Assembly (NCBI RefSeq): GCF_041358175.1
Contig: NZ_JBGKBE010000010.1
Coordinates: 34,199 to 98,198, forward strand
DNA: 64,000 bases
Source: Muriicola sp041358175
Lineage (GTDB): Bacteria > Bacteroidota > Bacteroidia > Flavobacteriales > Flavobacteriaceae
Direction of reading: 5' to 3'
Shown here piece after piece: positions 44,774 to 53,201 of this stretch. The first letter of the stretch is position 1, and each line of letters starts with the position of its first letter. A program made the position numbers and the translations under genes. The notes beneath the pieces are model-generated. The model had not been told where the DNA came from and searched no databases. It was given only the letters and a program-made list of their open reading frames with translations.

Positions 44774-44800
44774 AAGCCATCTTTCGGGATGGCTTTTTTT
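44774..44800 (+). terminator. Intrinsic terminator of the Nif3 operon
   Basis: AAGCCATC (44774-44781) and GATGGCTT (44788-44795), 8-bp stem, 6-nt loop, then a T run to 44800. Confidence 0.9.
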
Positions 44801-44801
44801 A

Positions 44802-44809
44802 TACATTTG
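44802..44809 (+). promoter_or_regulatory. -7 element TACATTTG of the DUF4174 gene
   Basis: Exact TAnnTTTG match 1 base after the terminator T run and 18 bases before the ATG at 44828. It rules out the longer frame starting at 44789. Confidence 0.68.
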
Positions 44810-44827
44810 ATTCAGAAGGGGTATGAT

Positions 44828-45247
44828 ATGCGGAAATTTAAACTTTTATTGAGTTTTATTTTGTTGATCAACTATACGATGATTTCCCAGGATTTAAGTG
44901 CTTACCGCTGGAAAAATCGGATTCTCCTTTTATGTGATTCAGGTGAAGGTCTGGAAAAGAGCAAATCTCAGCTCCAATTGTTTAGTTCCTATCAGAAGGG
45001 GTTGGAAGAACGTGATCTTATTATTCTGATTTACGATGGCAACACCATCAAAGACGAGAAATTCAGAACGGTTTCAGGAGTTTCCAAAAAAGAAATCGAA
45101 TTTGAACAAGAAGGAGTATTCCTTATTGGAAAAGACGGGGGAGTTAAACTTGAATCCGGATTTTACACCGAACCTATTACTATTTTTGATTTGATAGACA
45201 GCATGCCCATGAGGCGTGCGGAAATGAGAAGAAAGAACAATCCGTAA
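44828..45247 (+). CDS. DUF4174 domain protein, exported
   Basis: 139 residues with a signal peptide (FKLLLSFILLINYTMISQ). The DUF4174 core is recognised from LSAYRWKNRILLLCDSGEG and GVFLIGKDGGVKLES; it has a thioredoxin-like strand order but no CxxC motif. Function unknown; family members are periplasmic and widespread in marine bacteria. The convergent kmo gene ends 5 bases away. Confidence 0.88.
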   Translation: MRKFKLLLSFILLINYTMISQDLSAYRWKNRILLLCDSGEGLEKSKSQLQLFSSYQKGLEERDLIILIYDGNTIKDEKFRTVSGVSKKEIEFEQEGVFLIGKDGGVKLESGFYTEPITIFDLIDSMPMRRAEMRRKNNP

Positions 45248-45252
45248 TTCTT

Positions 45253-46605
45253 TTATTCTTTTGTCCTGAGGAGCTGAAGAATTCTATCCTCCACCTTTTT
45301 ACTTTGCCATACCTTTTCAATATCCGGTATTTTCATGACTTCCTGCATGATGGCTTCCTGAAAATCTCCAATAGCCAGTGCCTCAGCATAGGACCTGTCA
45401 GAAAAAGTTACTCTCGAATACGTAGGTTCCCATAAATCGGGATGTTTATCAGCAAACCACTTCTCGATCTTCTTCTGTAAGAGAAATGAGGGGTTGGCGG
45501 TCTTACTACTCATCTCGATAAAATTACGGTAACTCAACTCGGCGATAGCGTCTGCGTTGGGTTTTCTTTGTTTTTGAAAGGTCTGGAAAATAGTCTCCCA
45601 GTCATCTCCAAATTGCTTTATGATCTTATTAAGGGAATAGATATCTTCAAACCCTGCATTCATTCCCTGGCCATAAAACGGGACTATAGCATGGGCAGAA
45701 TCCCCTACAAGGGCAACCTTATCCCAGTATGTCCAGGGATAACATTTCATAGTTACCATGGCGCTTGTGGGGTTTTTAAAGAAATCCCGGGTCAGATTCT
45801 CTATATCCTGCATTACATTCGGAAAATAGGTGGTAAAAAACTCCTTGGCCTCCTTTTTGGTTGTGATCTTTTCAAAAGACACCTCTCCTTCAAAAGGGAG
45901 AAAAAGGGTACAGGTAAAGCTCCCGTCGAGATTGGGCATTGCGATAAACATAAATTTTCCTCTGGGCCAGATGTGAAATGAATGCTTGTCGAGTTTATGA
46001 GATCCGTCCTTGTTAGGGGGAATAGTAAGTTCTTTGTATCCTACTTCCAGGAAATGCTGCGAATAGTCAAAACGGCTCCTTCTTTGCATTTTATGCCGAA
46101 CTCTTGAAAATGCCCCGTCACAGCCAAAAATGATATCGAATTGGTATTCCTGCCACTCACTTTTTTCGGAATCGCCGGTGTAAAGGGTAGCAGTGGGTAG
46201 GTCAACATCCCACACTTTCTCGTTAAATTTAAATTTGGTCCCCGCCTCCTCTGCCAGGTCGATCATCCTTCTGTTTAACACACCCCTTGAAATTGACCAG
46301 ATGGCCTCTCCTTCTTTCCCGTATTTCTGAAAATACTGGGGCTTTCCCAAAACGTGCATCGCCCTTTTATCGAGGGGTATGGCAATTTTCTTTATCTCCT
46401 TCTCCAGGGAAACTTCCTTCAGGGCGTTCCACCCTCGATCACTCATGGCTAGATTAATGGACCGACCAGAAAATTCTACGGTTCTGATATCGGGTCTTCT
46501 ATCAAAAACGGTGATGCTGTGTCCTAAACGACGTAGGTAGATCGCTAAAAGTGAACCCACTAATCCTGATCCTACAATCGCAATGTTCTTGGGGCTTTGA
46601 GCCAT
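45253..46605 (-). CDS. kmo: Kynurenine 3-monooxygenase
   Basis: FAD/NADPH hydroxylase converting L-kynurenine to 3-hydroxykynurenine. 450 residues. Rossmann motif IVGSGLVGSLLAIYLRRLG near residue 9, DRRP at the FAD ribose, ISRGVLNRRMID (KMO-typical), GCDGAFSRVRH, and LVGDSAHAIVPFYGQGMNAG (FAD pyrophosphate and active site) near 305. In eukaryotic KMO the C terminus is a membrane anchor; here it is soluble. kynU lies about 6.5 kb away on the same strand. An inverted repeat sits 25 bases upstream of the start. Confidence 0.93.
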   Translation of the reverse strand: MAQSPKNIAIVGSGLVGSLLAIYLRRLGHSITVFDRRPDIRTVEFSGRSINLAMSDRGWNALKEVSLEKEIKKIAIPLDKRAMHVLGKPQYFQKYGKEGEAIWSISRGVLNRRMIDLAEEAGTKFKFNEKVWDVDLPTATLYTGDSEKSEWQEYQFDIIFGCDGAFSRVRHKMQRRSRFDYSQHFLEVGYKELTIPPNKDGSHKLDKHSFHIWPRGKFMFIAMPNLDGSFTCTLFLPFEGEVSFEKITTKKEAKEFFTTYFPNVMQDIENLTRDFFKNPTSAMVTMKCYPWTYWDKVALVGDSAHAIVPFYGQGMNAGFEDIYSLNKIIKQFGDDWETIFQTFQKQRKPNADAIAELSYRNFIEMSSKTANPSFLLQKKIEKWFADKHPDLWEPTYSRVTFSDRSYAEALAIGDFQEAIMQEVMKIPDIEKVWQSKKVEDRILQLLRTKE

Positions 46606-46629
46606 AAATTTTCAGGTAGACCAATTAAA

Positions 46630-46655
46630 GATGATAAAAGTAAGAAATTATCATC
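46630..46655. promoter_or_regulatory. Inverted repeat upstream of kmo, possible operator
   Basis: GATGATAA (46630-46637), 10-bp spacer, TTATCATC (46648-46655): a perfect 8-bp dyad in the divergent gap of kmo and the flavin reductase. A near -7 element TACTTTTA on the minus strand falls inside it. It fits a dimeric regulator site, unassigned. Confidence 0.5.
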
Positions 46656-46711
46656 AGAGCGCTTCTTCTGATTTTATTATACCCTTAACGCTATTATGTT
46701 TAACTTTTAGA

Positions 46712-46719
46712 TATTTTTG
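46712..46719 (+). promoter_or_regulatory. -7 element TATTTTTG of the photolyase operon
   Basis: Exact TAnnTTTG match 16 bases before the flavin reductase ATG at 46736; the -33 box is not clear. Confidence 0.62.
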
Positions 46720-46735
46720 TTAAACAGTTAATAAT

Positions 46736-47380
46736 ATGACACATATTGATCTCGAACGTATTGATAAACTCGATTCGCGATTCAGGGCAAATTTTATAAA
46801 CAGTCTTACGGGATACAAGTCGTGCAACCTCATTGGAACTCGTTCCGAGAAGGGAGAAACGAATCTTGCGATCTTTAGTTCACTGGTGCACATTGGCAGT
46901 TCTCCTGCGATGCTCGGCTTCATTCTTCGTCCCCTGACGGTGCGTCGGGATACTTTTGAAAATATTAAACAAACAGGACTATACACCGTAAATCAGGTTG
47001 CCTCTGATTTCCTGGACCAAGCTCACCAAACTGCAGCGAAATACAAGCAGCAAACGTCGGAGTTCAAAGAAGTGGGGTTAAACGAACAATACTTAGATGG
47101 TTTTAAAGCCCCCTATGTGGCGGAAAGCAAAATCAAGATTGGATGCAGTTATAAAAACCATTACCTCCTGGAAGAAAACGATTGTATCCTGATGATCGGG
47201 GCGATTGAGCACATTTATTTTCCTGATCATATTCAGGACACAGACGGTTTTCTGGAACTAGATAAAATCAACACCGTAGCGGCCATGGGCCAGGACGGAT
47301 ATGCCCTGCCCAAATTTTTAGGCCGGTTGTCATATGCTAGGCCGGAATCTAAGCCAAATTTTATCAAAAATGGCACATAA
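46736..47380 (+). CDS. Flavin reductase family protein
   Basis: 214 residues of the split-barrel flavin reductase/FMN-binding family (DIM6/NTAB type). SSLVHIGSSPAMLGFILRPL and the phrase YTVNQVASDFLDQAHQTAAK match the FMN-binding strands and the loop typical of family members; YALPKFLGRLSYARP near the C terminus is family-like. It reduces free flavin with NAD(P)H. Lead gene of a tightly packed operon with DUF2256 and two photolyases, so it may supply reduced flavin to them (inference). Confidence 0.88.
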   Translation: MTHIDLERIDKLDSRFRANFINSLTGYKSCNLIGTRSEKGETNLAIFSSLVHIGSSPAMLGFILRPLTVRRDTFENIKQTGLYTVNQVASDFLDQAHQTAAKYKQQTSEFKEVGLNEQYLDGFKAPYVAESKIKIGCSYKNHYLLEENDCILMIGAIEHIYFPDHIQDTDGFLELDKINTVAAMGQDGYALPKFLGRLSYARPESKPNFIKNGT

Positions 47381-47519
47381 GAAACTTAGCCTTCCCGAAA
47401 AAATCTGTGTCCAATGTGGCCGCCCCTTTAGCTGGAGAAAGAAATGGAAAAGAGACTGGGCAGAAGTAAGGTATTGCAGTGAGAGATGTCGCAGAAATAA
47501 TTATAAATCAAAAAAATGA
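47370..47519 (+). CDS. DUF2256 small zinc-binding protein
   Basis: 49 residues: ICVQCGRPFSWRKKWKRDW and RYCSERCRRN, the CxxC...CxxxC zinc-finger pattern of DUF2256. Family members lie next to cryptochrome/photolyase genes in many bacteria, as here. The ATG at 47370 overlaps the flavin reductase stop by 11 bases, and its stop overlaps the CryDASH ATG (ATGA). A longer frame from 47334 would be entirely inside the reductase gene. Function unknown. Confidence 0.92.
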   Translation: MAHKKLSLPEKICVQCGRPFSWRKKWKRDWAEVRYCSERCRRNNYKSKK

Positions 47520-48811
47520 AATCATTAGTCTGGTTCAGAAACGATCTGCGAGTAGCCGATAACGCTTCCCTGCAAAAGGCTTGTCAGGGTGACAGGGTTA
47601 TAGCAGTATATTGCATAGACCCCTCCCTTTTTGAAAAAGGTCCCTATAGTTTCAGGAAGATGGAGAAATACAGGGCGAAATTCCTTCTTCAAACCCTGGG
47701 GGACCTGAAAAAAAACCTCGCCTTGCTCAATATCAGTTTATTGATCTACCCCCAGAAAGCAAAAGACGTAATTCCGGATCTGATAGAGAAATACGAAATA
47801 GACCGTGTCTGTTTGCAAAAAGAATGGACCAGGGACGAGTTAAAAGAGCTATCAGAAGTAAGGGAAAAATGCTCAGTGAATATCGAATTCATTGAGACCT
47901 ATGACCAATTTCTCTTCCATCCGGAGGATATTCCCTTTAAGAATATATCAGATCTCCCTGATATCTTTACCCAATTCAGAAAGCAATGTGAAAAATACGC
48001 AAGGGTTAGGGAGTGTCTAGACATACCAGAGGCCAAAGGTCCGGAAAATATGCTCTCTGAATCCACCCCCATTCCCGAATTAAAAGATCTCGGTTTCTCC
48101 CCTTTTGAACCTCATCCACATACGGCTTTTCCATTTCGGGGGGGAGAAAATGCAGCCCTTGCACGAATTGAAGAATATTTTTGGGAGACCAAAAAACTGG
48201 CTTACTACAAAAAAACAAGAAATGGATTACTGGGTAAAGATTACAGTTCAAAACTTTCCCCCTGGCTTGCCAATGGAAGTATATCGCCCAGGACAATCTA
48301 CCGGGAAGTCAAAAGATTTGAAAAGGAAATTAAAAAAAATCAGGACACCTATTGGCTTATTTTTGAGCTGATCTGGAGGGATTATTTTAAATATGTTTCC
48401 TTAAAATACGGGGATGCCATATTTCAGCTCGGGGGAATACTCAAGAAGGATTATCCCTGGAACAACTCCGAGGCAGCCAGAACATCCTGGATTAATGGTA
48501 CTACCAGTGAACCTTTTGTAAATGCTAATATGATTGAATTGGCAAAAACAGGATGGATGAGTAACCGTGGGAGGCAAAACGTTGCTTCTTTCTGGGCAAA
48601 GGAACTGAAACAGGACTGGAGGATAGGCGCTTCCTATTTTGAAGCCATGCTGATCGATTATGACGTTCACAGTAACTGGGGCAACTGGATGTACAACAGT
48701 GGGGTAGGTAACGATCCCAGGGATAGGAAATTCAATATTCAGAGACAGGCAGAAATGTACGACCCCCAGGGTAAATTCCAGAATCGCTGGTTGCAGCAGA
48801 GCCTTTTTTAA
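47516..48811 (+). CDS. Cryptochrome DASH / photolyase
   Basis: 431-residue cryptochrome/photolyase with FAD and antenna. N-terminal alpha/beta domain VWFRNDLRVADNASLQ; catalytic domain with the DASH pattern KTRNGLLGKDYSSKLSPWLA, NGSISPRTIYREV, TYWLIFELIWRDYFKY, NRGRQNVASFWAKEL, DYDVHSNWGNWMYNSG followed by VGNDPR. These phrases and length match Cry-DASH, which repairs CPDs in single-stranded DNA and may sense light. Starts inside the DUF2256 stop. A second photolyase follows after 14 bases. Confidence 0.94.
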   Translation: MKSLVWFRNDLRVADNASLQKACQGDRVIAVYCIDPSLFEKGPYSFRKMEKYRAKFLLQTLGDLKKNLALLNISLLIYPQKAKDVIPDLIEKYEIDRVCLQKEWTRDELKELSEVREKCSVNIEFIETYDQFLFHPEDIPFKNISDLPDIFTQFRKQCEKYARVRECLDIPEAKGPENMLSESTPIPELKDLGFSPFEPHPHTAFPFRGGENAALARIEEYFWETKKLAYYKKTRNGLLGKDYSSKLSPWLANGSISPRTIYREVKRFEKEIKKNQDTYWLIFELIWRDYFKYVSLKYGDAIFQLGGILKKDYPWNNSEAARTSWINGTTSEPFVNANMIELAKTGWMSNRGRQNVASFWAKELKQDWRIGASYFEAMLIDYDVHSNWGNWMYNSGVGNDPRDRKFNIQRQAEMYDPQGKFQNRWLQQSLF

Positions 48812-48825
48812 AAGATAAGAAACAG

Positions 48826-50358
48826 ATGAATAAATTACGCTTAATATTGGGAGACCAGCTAAATCTTCAACATCCGTGGTTTAAGGAAGTGGACCCCGAT
48901 TGTACTTACCTCATGGCCGAAATGAGGCAGGAAACCGACTATGTGACGCACCATATTCAGAAAATAGTTGCCTTTTTCTCTGCTATGCGAAATTTTTCAG
49001 CCTCCCTTAAAGAGCAGGGTCATAAGGTGATCTATTTGAAAATTAACGAAGAGGAAAATCCACAAGACCTGGATGAACTTATCCATAAATACATCGGCAA
49101 ACTAAAGGCAGATAAATTTGAGTACCTGTTACCCGATGAATACCGTCTCGATCAGCTATTGAAAGAAATTACGACTTCCCTTGACATTAGCTGTGATTTT
49201 TCTGATACTCATCATTTTCTAACCAGCAGGGATACCCTAGAGGAGTTTTTTGAAGGAAAGAAACAACTGGTCATGGAATCCTTCTATCGCATGATGCGAA
49301 AAAAACACAATATCATGATGCAGGATGGGGAGCCCGAAGGTGGTAAATGGAACTACGACCAGAGCAACCGGAAAAAATGGAAGGGTAGTCCGGCCATTCC
49401 CTCCGAGTATGACCTCCGTAAGGACGTACAAAAAATAATTTCAGAAATAGACAAGGCAGGGATTAAAACCATAGGGAAAATAGATCCTCAGGCCTTTAAC
49501 TGGCCTACATCGAGAAAAGAAAGTCTGGAAGTGCTGAATTATTTTGCCGAGAATTTATTACAGCATTTTGGAGACTACCAGGATGCGCTTCACACCGAAC
49601 AGAGATTCCTGTTTCATTCGCGTATTTCCTTTGCCATGAATAGTAAAATGATCTCTCCAAAAGAGGTGATTGATAGGGTTCTTGAGGAATACCGAAAGAA
49701 AAAGACAGAGATTGATATTAGTCAGGTAGAGGGATTTGTCCGTCAGATTCTTGGCTGGCGCGAATTTATGAGAGGCGTATATTGGAGGGAAATGCCTCAT
49801 TATAAATCAAAAAACGCCCTTGACAACCAAAATAAACTCCCGGATTTCTACTGGACTGGAGATACCAAAATGAATTGCCTCAGTCATTCAATAAACCAAA
49901 GTCTGGAAGAGGCTTATGCCCATCATATCCAACGCCTGATGATCACGGGAAACTACGCCCTGCTCACCCAGACCCATCCCGATGAGGTAGATGCCTGGTA
50001 TCTGGGAGTATACATCGATGCGATTGAATGGGTTGAGATCACAAACACCCGGGGGATGAGTCAGTTTGCAGATGGGGGAATTGTGGCCACCAAACCTTAT
50101 GTTAGTAGTGCCAATTACATCAATAAAATGGGAAATTATTGTTCCGGATGTACCTATGATCACAAGAAGAAAACAGGGGACAATGCCTGCCCTTTTAACG
50201 CTTTGTACTGGAATTTTCTCGATGCCAAAAAGGAATCGTTTAAAGACAATCCCCGAATGGGAATGATGCTTAATTTGCTATCAAAGTTGGGAAAAGAAGA
50301 AATGGAAGAAATAAGGTCCAGGGCCACGCAGATCATTGAAAATCCCGATCAGTTTTAA
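48826..50358 (+). CDS. FeS-BCP-type (6-4) photolyase/cryptochrome
   Basis: 510 residues, the iron-sulfur bacterial cryptochrome/photolyase (PhrB/CryB-like) class. N terminus LRLILGDQLNLQHPWF; the four cluster cysteines are all present: C351 in KMNCLSH, C439 and C442 in YCSGC and C455 in DNACPFN, matching the PhrB spacing (350, 438, 441, 454). Members repair (6-4) photoproducts with FAD and a lumazine antenna. Ends the operon; a bidirectional terminator follows. Confidence 0.95.
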   Translation: MNKLRLILGDQLNLQHPWFKEVDPDCTYLMAEMRQETDYVTHHIQKIVAFFSAMRNFSASLKEQGHKVIYLKINEEENPQDLDELIHKYIGKLKADKFEYLLPDEYRLDQLLKEITTSLDISCDFSDTHHFLTSRDTLEEFFEGKKQLVMESFYRMMRKKHNIMMQDGEPEGGKWNYDQSNRKKWKGSPAIPSEYDLRKDVQKIISEIDKAGIKTIGKIDPQAFNWPTSRKESLEVLNYFAENLLQHFGDYQDALHTEQRFLFHSRISFAMNSKMISPKEVIDRVLEEYRKKKTEIDISQVEGFVRQILGWREFMRGVYWREMPHYKSKNALDNQNKLPDFYWTGDTKMNCLSHSINQSLEEAYAHHIQRLMITGNYALLTQTHPDEVDAWYLGVYIDAIEWVEITNTRGMSQFADGGIVATKPYVSSANYINKMGNYCSGCTYDHKKKTGDNACPFNALYWNFLDAKKESFKDNPRMGMMLNLLSKLGKEEMEEIRSRATQIIENPDQF

Positions 50359-50440
50359 TCAATATTTCAGGAAATATCATCCGGATTAATCGTTTCAAAC
50401 GTACATATTATACCATCCGCCAGTGGCGTCTATATAAAAT

Positions 50441-50472
50441 AAAAGTCCGGTACATATTTGCACCGGACTTTT
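50441..50472. terminator. Bidirectional terminator between photolyase and clpP
   Basis: AAAAGTCCGGT (50441-50451) and ACCGGACTTTT (50462-50472) form an 11-bp perfect stem with a 10-nt loop; the A/T arms give T runs on both strands, suited to the convergent genes on each side. Confidence 0.88.
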
Positions 50473-50493
50473 ATCTTTTCTGGGAGTTGATTC

Positions 50494-51042
50494 TTATTCC
50501 ATGACCGCATCAACAATACCGTATTCCACGGATTCTTCTGCACCCATCCAGTAGTCTCTATTAAAATCTTTCATGATTTTTTCAAAGGTCTGTCCACAAT
50601 TCTCCGCCAGAATCTTAGCCCCTAATTCTTTTGTTTTAATGATCTCCTTGGCCTGAATCTCGATGTTGGATGCCTGTCCTCTTGCACCTCCACTGGGCTG
50701 GTGGATCATCACCCTTGCGTGCGGCTGTATAAACCGTCTTCCTTTCTTTCCTACAGATAATAGTATAGAACCCATAGATGCCGCCAGACCGGTACAAATT
50801 GTAGAAACCGGGCTTTTCAAAGATTTTATGGTGTCGTAAATTGCGAATCCGGAGGTGACATATCCTCCCGGACTATTGATATAAAGCTGAATTTCCTTGT
50901 TATTCTGCATATCCAGATACAGCAATCTGTCAATAACATGCTTGGCTGAATCATCATCAACCATACCCCATAGAAAAACTTTTCTCTCCTGCAGTAATTT
51001 GTCGTCAATTGCTTCCTGTACCTTTCCCTTTTTAGCACCCAT
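50494..51042 (-). CDS. clpP: ATP-dependent Clp protease proteolytic subunit (short ClpP)
   Basis: 182 residues (ATG at 51042; a GTG at 51048 would add two). Serine protease forming tetradecameric chambers with Clp ATPases. Catalytic triad Ser89 (LAASMGS), His114 (MIHQPSGGARGQAS) and Asp163 (NRDYW) is intact, as is YINSPGG. Compared with canonical ClpP the N terminus is shortened and diverged (MGAKKGKVQEAIDDKLLQER), lacking the usual start of the axial loop, so it may be a second, specialised copy. Its own promoter is upstream; no clpX is adjacent. Confidence 0.9.
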   Translation of the reverse strand: MGAKKGKVQEAIDDKLLQERKVFLWGMVDDDSAKHVIDRLLYLDMQNNKEIQLYINSPGGYVTSGFAIYDTIKSLKSPVSTICTGLAASMGSILLSVGKKGRRFIQPHARVMIHQPSGGARGQASNIEIQAKEIIKTKELGAKILAENCGQTFEKIMKDFNRDYWMGAEESVEYGIVDAVME

Positions 51043-51062
51043 AATCACATTTTATTTGACTT

Positions 51063-51094
51063 CAAAGGTACGCATTTACCCCAAGTTTTACCAA
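51063..51094 (-). promoter_or_regulatory. clpP promoter, -33 and -7 elements
   Basis: On the minus strand TTG (51094-51092), 21-bp spacer, TACCTTTG (51070-51063), 20 bases before the ATG at 51042. Confidence 0.7.
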
Positions 51095-51318
51095 GTGAGT
51101 TTGCTTCAAAAAATAGGCTTATCAACCCTCTAATTATCAGTAATTTATAACAGCTGCAATTAAACTTCGATTTTAACATATGGATCAAAATGTGCATTTC
51201 ATCGGATTTCTTGCAAAGCGACAATAACTTATATCGAAATCCTTAGTACCGTACGAACCATAATAATTTAAATTCAACCTTGTAATTTCAGGAAATTCTA
51301 AAACAAGGATCAAACCCT

Positions 51319-51326
51319 TATCTTTG
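51319..51326 (+). promoter_or_regulatory. -7 element TATCTTTG of the lipoprotein gene
   Basis: Exact TAnnTTTG match 12 bases before the ATG at 51339. It overlaps an in-frame TTG at 51324 and so excludes that as the start. The rest of the gap 51095-51318 shows no other feature I can support. Confidence 0.65.
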
Positions 51327-51338
51327 AAAAAAAATATC

Positions 51339-52007
51339 ATGATAAAGAATGCACTCTCCCTGGCTTTCCTTCTGCTCTTTCTTTTAGCCTGTAAGACTGA
51401 TAAAAAAATTACTCCGGTAAAAGAGGAAACTATTTTGGAAAAAGTAGCCAACGCACATGGCATTGACCGATGGAACGACGTAAAAGAGATCCGTTTTACC
51501 TTTAATGTAGATCGGGATACCATGCACTTTGAACGCCATTGGGTATGGAACACTAGAAGTCAGGAAGTACAAGGTATTTCCAGAGGGGACACTATCCTCT
51601 ACAACAGGAAGGCTGTTGACAGCCTTTCCAAAAAGGCAGATGCCGCTTTTATCAACGATAAATACTGGTTACTGGCCCCTATCAATATTTTTTGGGATCA
51701 AAATAACCTTACGTACAAGTTTGAGGAAAATGCCCTGGCACCTATTAGTAATGATTCCCTTTCAAAACTTACTGTAGTCTACGGAAATGAAGGAGGGTAT
51801 ACTCCCGGGGATGCCTACGATTTTTACATGGGAGACGATTATAAAATAAGGGAATGGGTTTTCAGGAAAAGTAATTCTCCAGAACCTTCAAGCATTACTA
51901 CCTGGGAGGACTATGCCGATCTGAACGGGCTGAGTATATCCAGAATGCATAAAAATAAGGAGGGGAACTTTTCTCTTTATTTCACTAATGTGGAGGTAAT
52001 TAATTAA
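51339..52007 (+). CDS. Lipoprotein of unknown function
   Basis: 222 residues with a lipoprotein signal peptide (LSLAFLLLFLLAC, Cys18) followed by acidic and lysine residues. The mature domain has the pattern WNDVKEIRFTFNVDRDTMHF, WVWNTRSQEVQG, KYWLLAPINIFWD, typical of LolA/LolB-like or outer-membrane-lipoprotein-sorting folds, built of beta strands around a lipid-binding cavity, but I would not assign a function. Convergent with the MFS gene, 18 bases between stops. Confidence 0.8.
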   Translation: MIKNALSLAFLLLFLLACKTDKKITPVKEETILEKVANAHGIDRWNDVKEIRFTFNVDRDTMHFERHWVWNTRSQEVQGISRGDTILYNRKAVDSLSKKADAAFINDKYWLLAPINIFWDQNNLTYKFEENALAPISNDSLSKLTVVYGNEGGYTPGDAYDFYMGDDYKIREWVFRKSNSPEPSSITTWEDYADLNGLSISRMHKNKEGNFSLYFTNVEVIN

Positions 52008-52025
52008 CACCACATTTTCTTTATT

Positions 52026-53171
52026 TTACTTTCTTCTCTTTAAAAGAAGGGTTGTTCCCAATACTGCGATTACAGCAACCAGGAGAACCGTAAAACTAGT
52101 GTTAAGGGAAAATTGTTCCGCCAGAAATCCCAGGATTACAGGCCCTACTAAAAATCCTGAATATCCGGTTCCGGCGATAAAAGCTACCCCCTGAGAAGAC
52201 TCTACCCCTTTTACATTTCCCCCGATCCTGAAGAGTTCAGGAATAATCACCGAAAATCCGAGTCCGGTTAAGGCAAAGCCTACTATAGCCAGATAGGTAC
52301 TGGCTAAAAGCACGAATAAATACCCTAAAATGGCTATGGATGCACCTAGTGCTACAATCTTAACTGAACCTATACGCGCACTGATGGCATCTCCCAGAAA
52401 TCGACCCAGGGTCATAGTGACCTGAAAACCGAGAAATCCCGCCCCCCATAGCGTTTCAGGGGCTAATGTTATTTCTTTGAGAAACAAGCCACTCCAGTCT
52501 ACTATAGCACCTTCACTTCCCATAACAACAAAAGAGACTATTCCGAGGAGCAAGAGAGGCTTGAAATTCTTTAGCTTAAAAGGTTCTTTTTCAATCGGTG
52601 CTGCTTTTATATGCCGATAGCGTTTATGGAAAATAAGATTGATGGATAAGACAAGGAAAATTGCCGCCAGCATATGCAGCATCCTGCTTTCAAATACTAG
52701 GATTAGAAAGCTACCCAGCCCTGCCAAAACACCCCCGAGGCTAAAGAAGCCATGAGACGCAGACATAAATTTCTGCTGGTCTTCTTTTTCGATTTCCGTG
52801 ACAAGTGTGTTCATGGAAATATCCAGAAAGCCGTTAGCCGATCCAAAGAAGAACAGGGCAAGGGCCAGGGTGATAAAACTATTGGCCATCAGGGGAAATA
52901 AAGCGGTAAAGCACAACAATAAGATCCCGATCCAGGTCGCCCTTCCCACACCAAGAAAATTCACGATTCGCGACGCTACAGGGAACACTGTGAAAACCCC
53001 CAGGGAAAGAAAGAACAAGGCAATTCCCAGGGTCGCCTTATCGATTCCCAAATCCTCTTTTACCAAGGGTATATAAATGGCCCAGGTACCGAATAGTATA
53101 TTCAGACTGGCGAAGGCCCAGGCCGGGCCAAAATATCTGGGATTTGTTAAGATGAGTCGAAGCGACCTCAT
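52026..53171 (-). CDS. MFS transporter
   Basis: 381 residues, about 12 hydrophobic segments, the length of a compact major facilitator. Visible MFS patterns: FGTWAIYIPLVKEDLG in the first segment, SRIVNFLGVGRATWIG as a motif A-like loop, and a second half starting near LLLGIVSFVVMGSEGAIVDW. The substrate is unknown; fucose-permease-like MFS proteins have a similar layout. It follows kynU by 30 bases on the same strand, so a role in moving kynurenine pathway products is possible but unproven. Confidence 0.88.
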   Translation of the reverse strand: MRSLRLILTNPRYFGPAWAFASLNILFGTWAIYIPLVKEDLGIDKATLGIALFFLSLGVFTVFPVASRIVNFLGVGRATWIGILLLCFTALFPLMANSFITLALALFFFGSANGFLDISMNTLVTEIEKEDQQKFMSASHGFFSLGGVLAGLGSFLILVFESRMLHMLAAIFLVLSINLIFHKRYRHIKAAPIEKEPFKLKNFKPLLLLGIVSFVVMGSEGAIVDWSGLFLKEITLAPETLWGAGFLGFQVTMTLGRFLGDAISARIGSVKIVALGASIAILGYLFVLLASTYLAIVGFALTGLGFSVIIPELFRIGGNVKGVESSQGVAFIAGTGYSGFLVGPVILGFLAEQFSLNTSFTVLLVAVIAVLGTTLLLKRRK

Positions 53172-53201
53172 AGGTGTAAAATTATTAAAGAGGCCTTCTT
53201 T

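Noticed and set aside
47334..47369. Upstream extension of the DUF2256 gene
   Set aside because: Falls entirely in the flavin reductase and adds residues not seen in the family.
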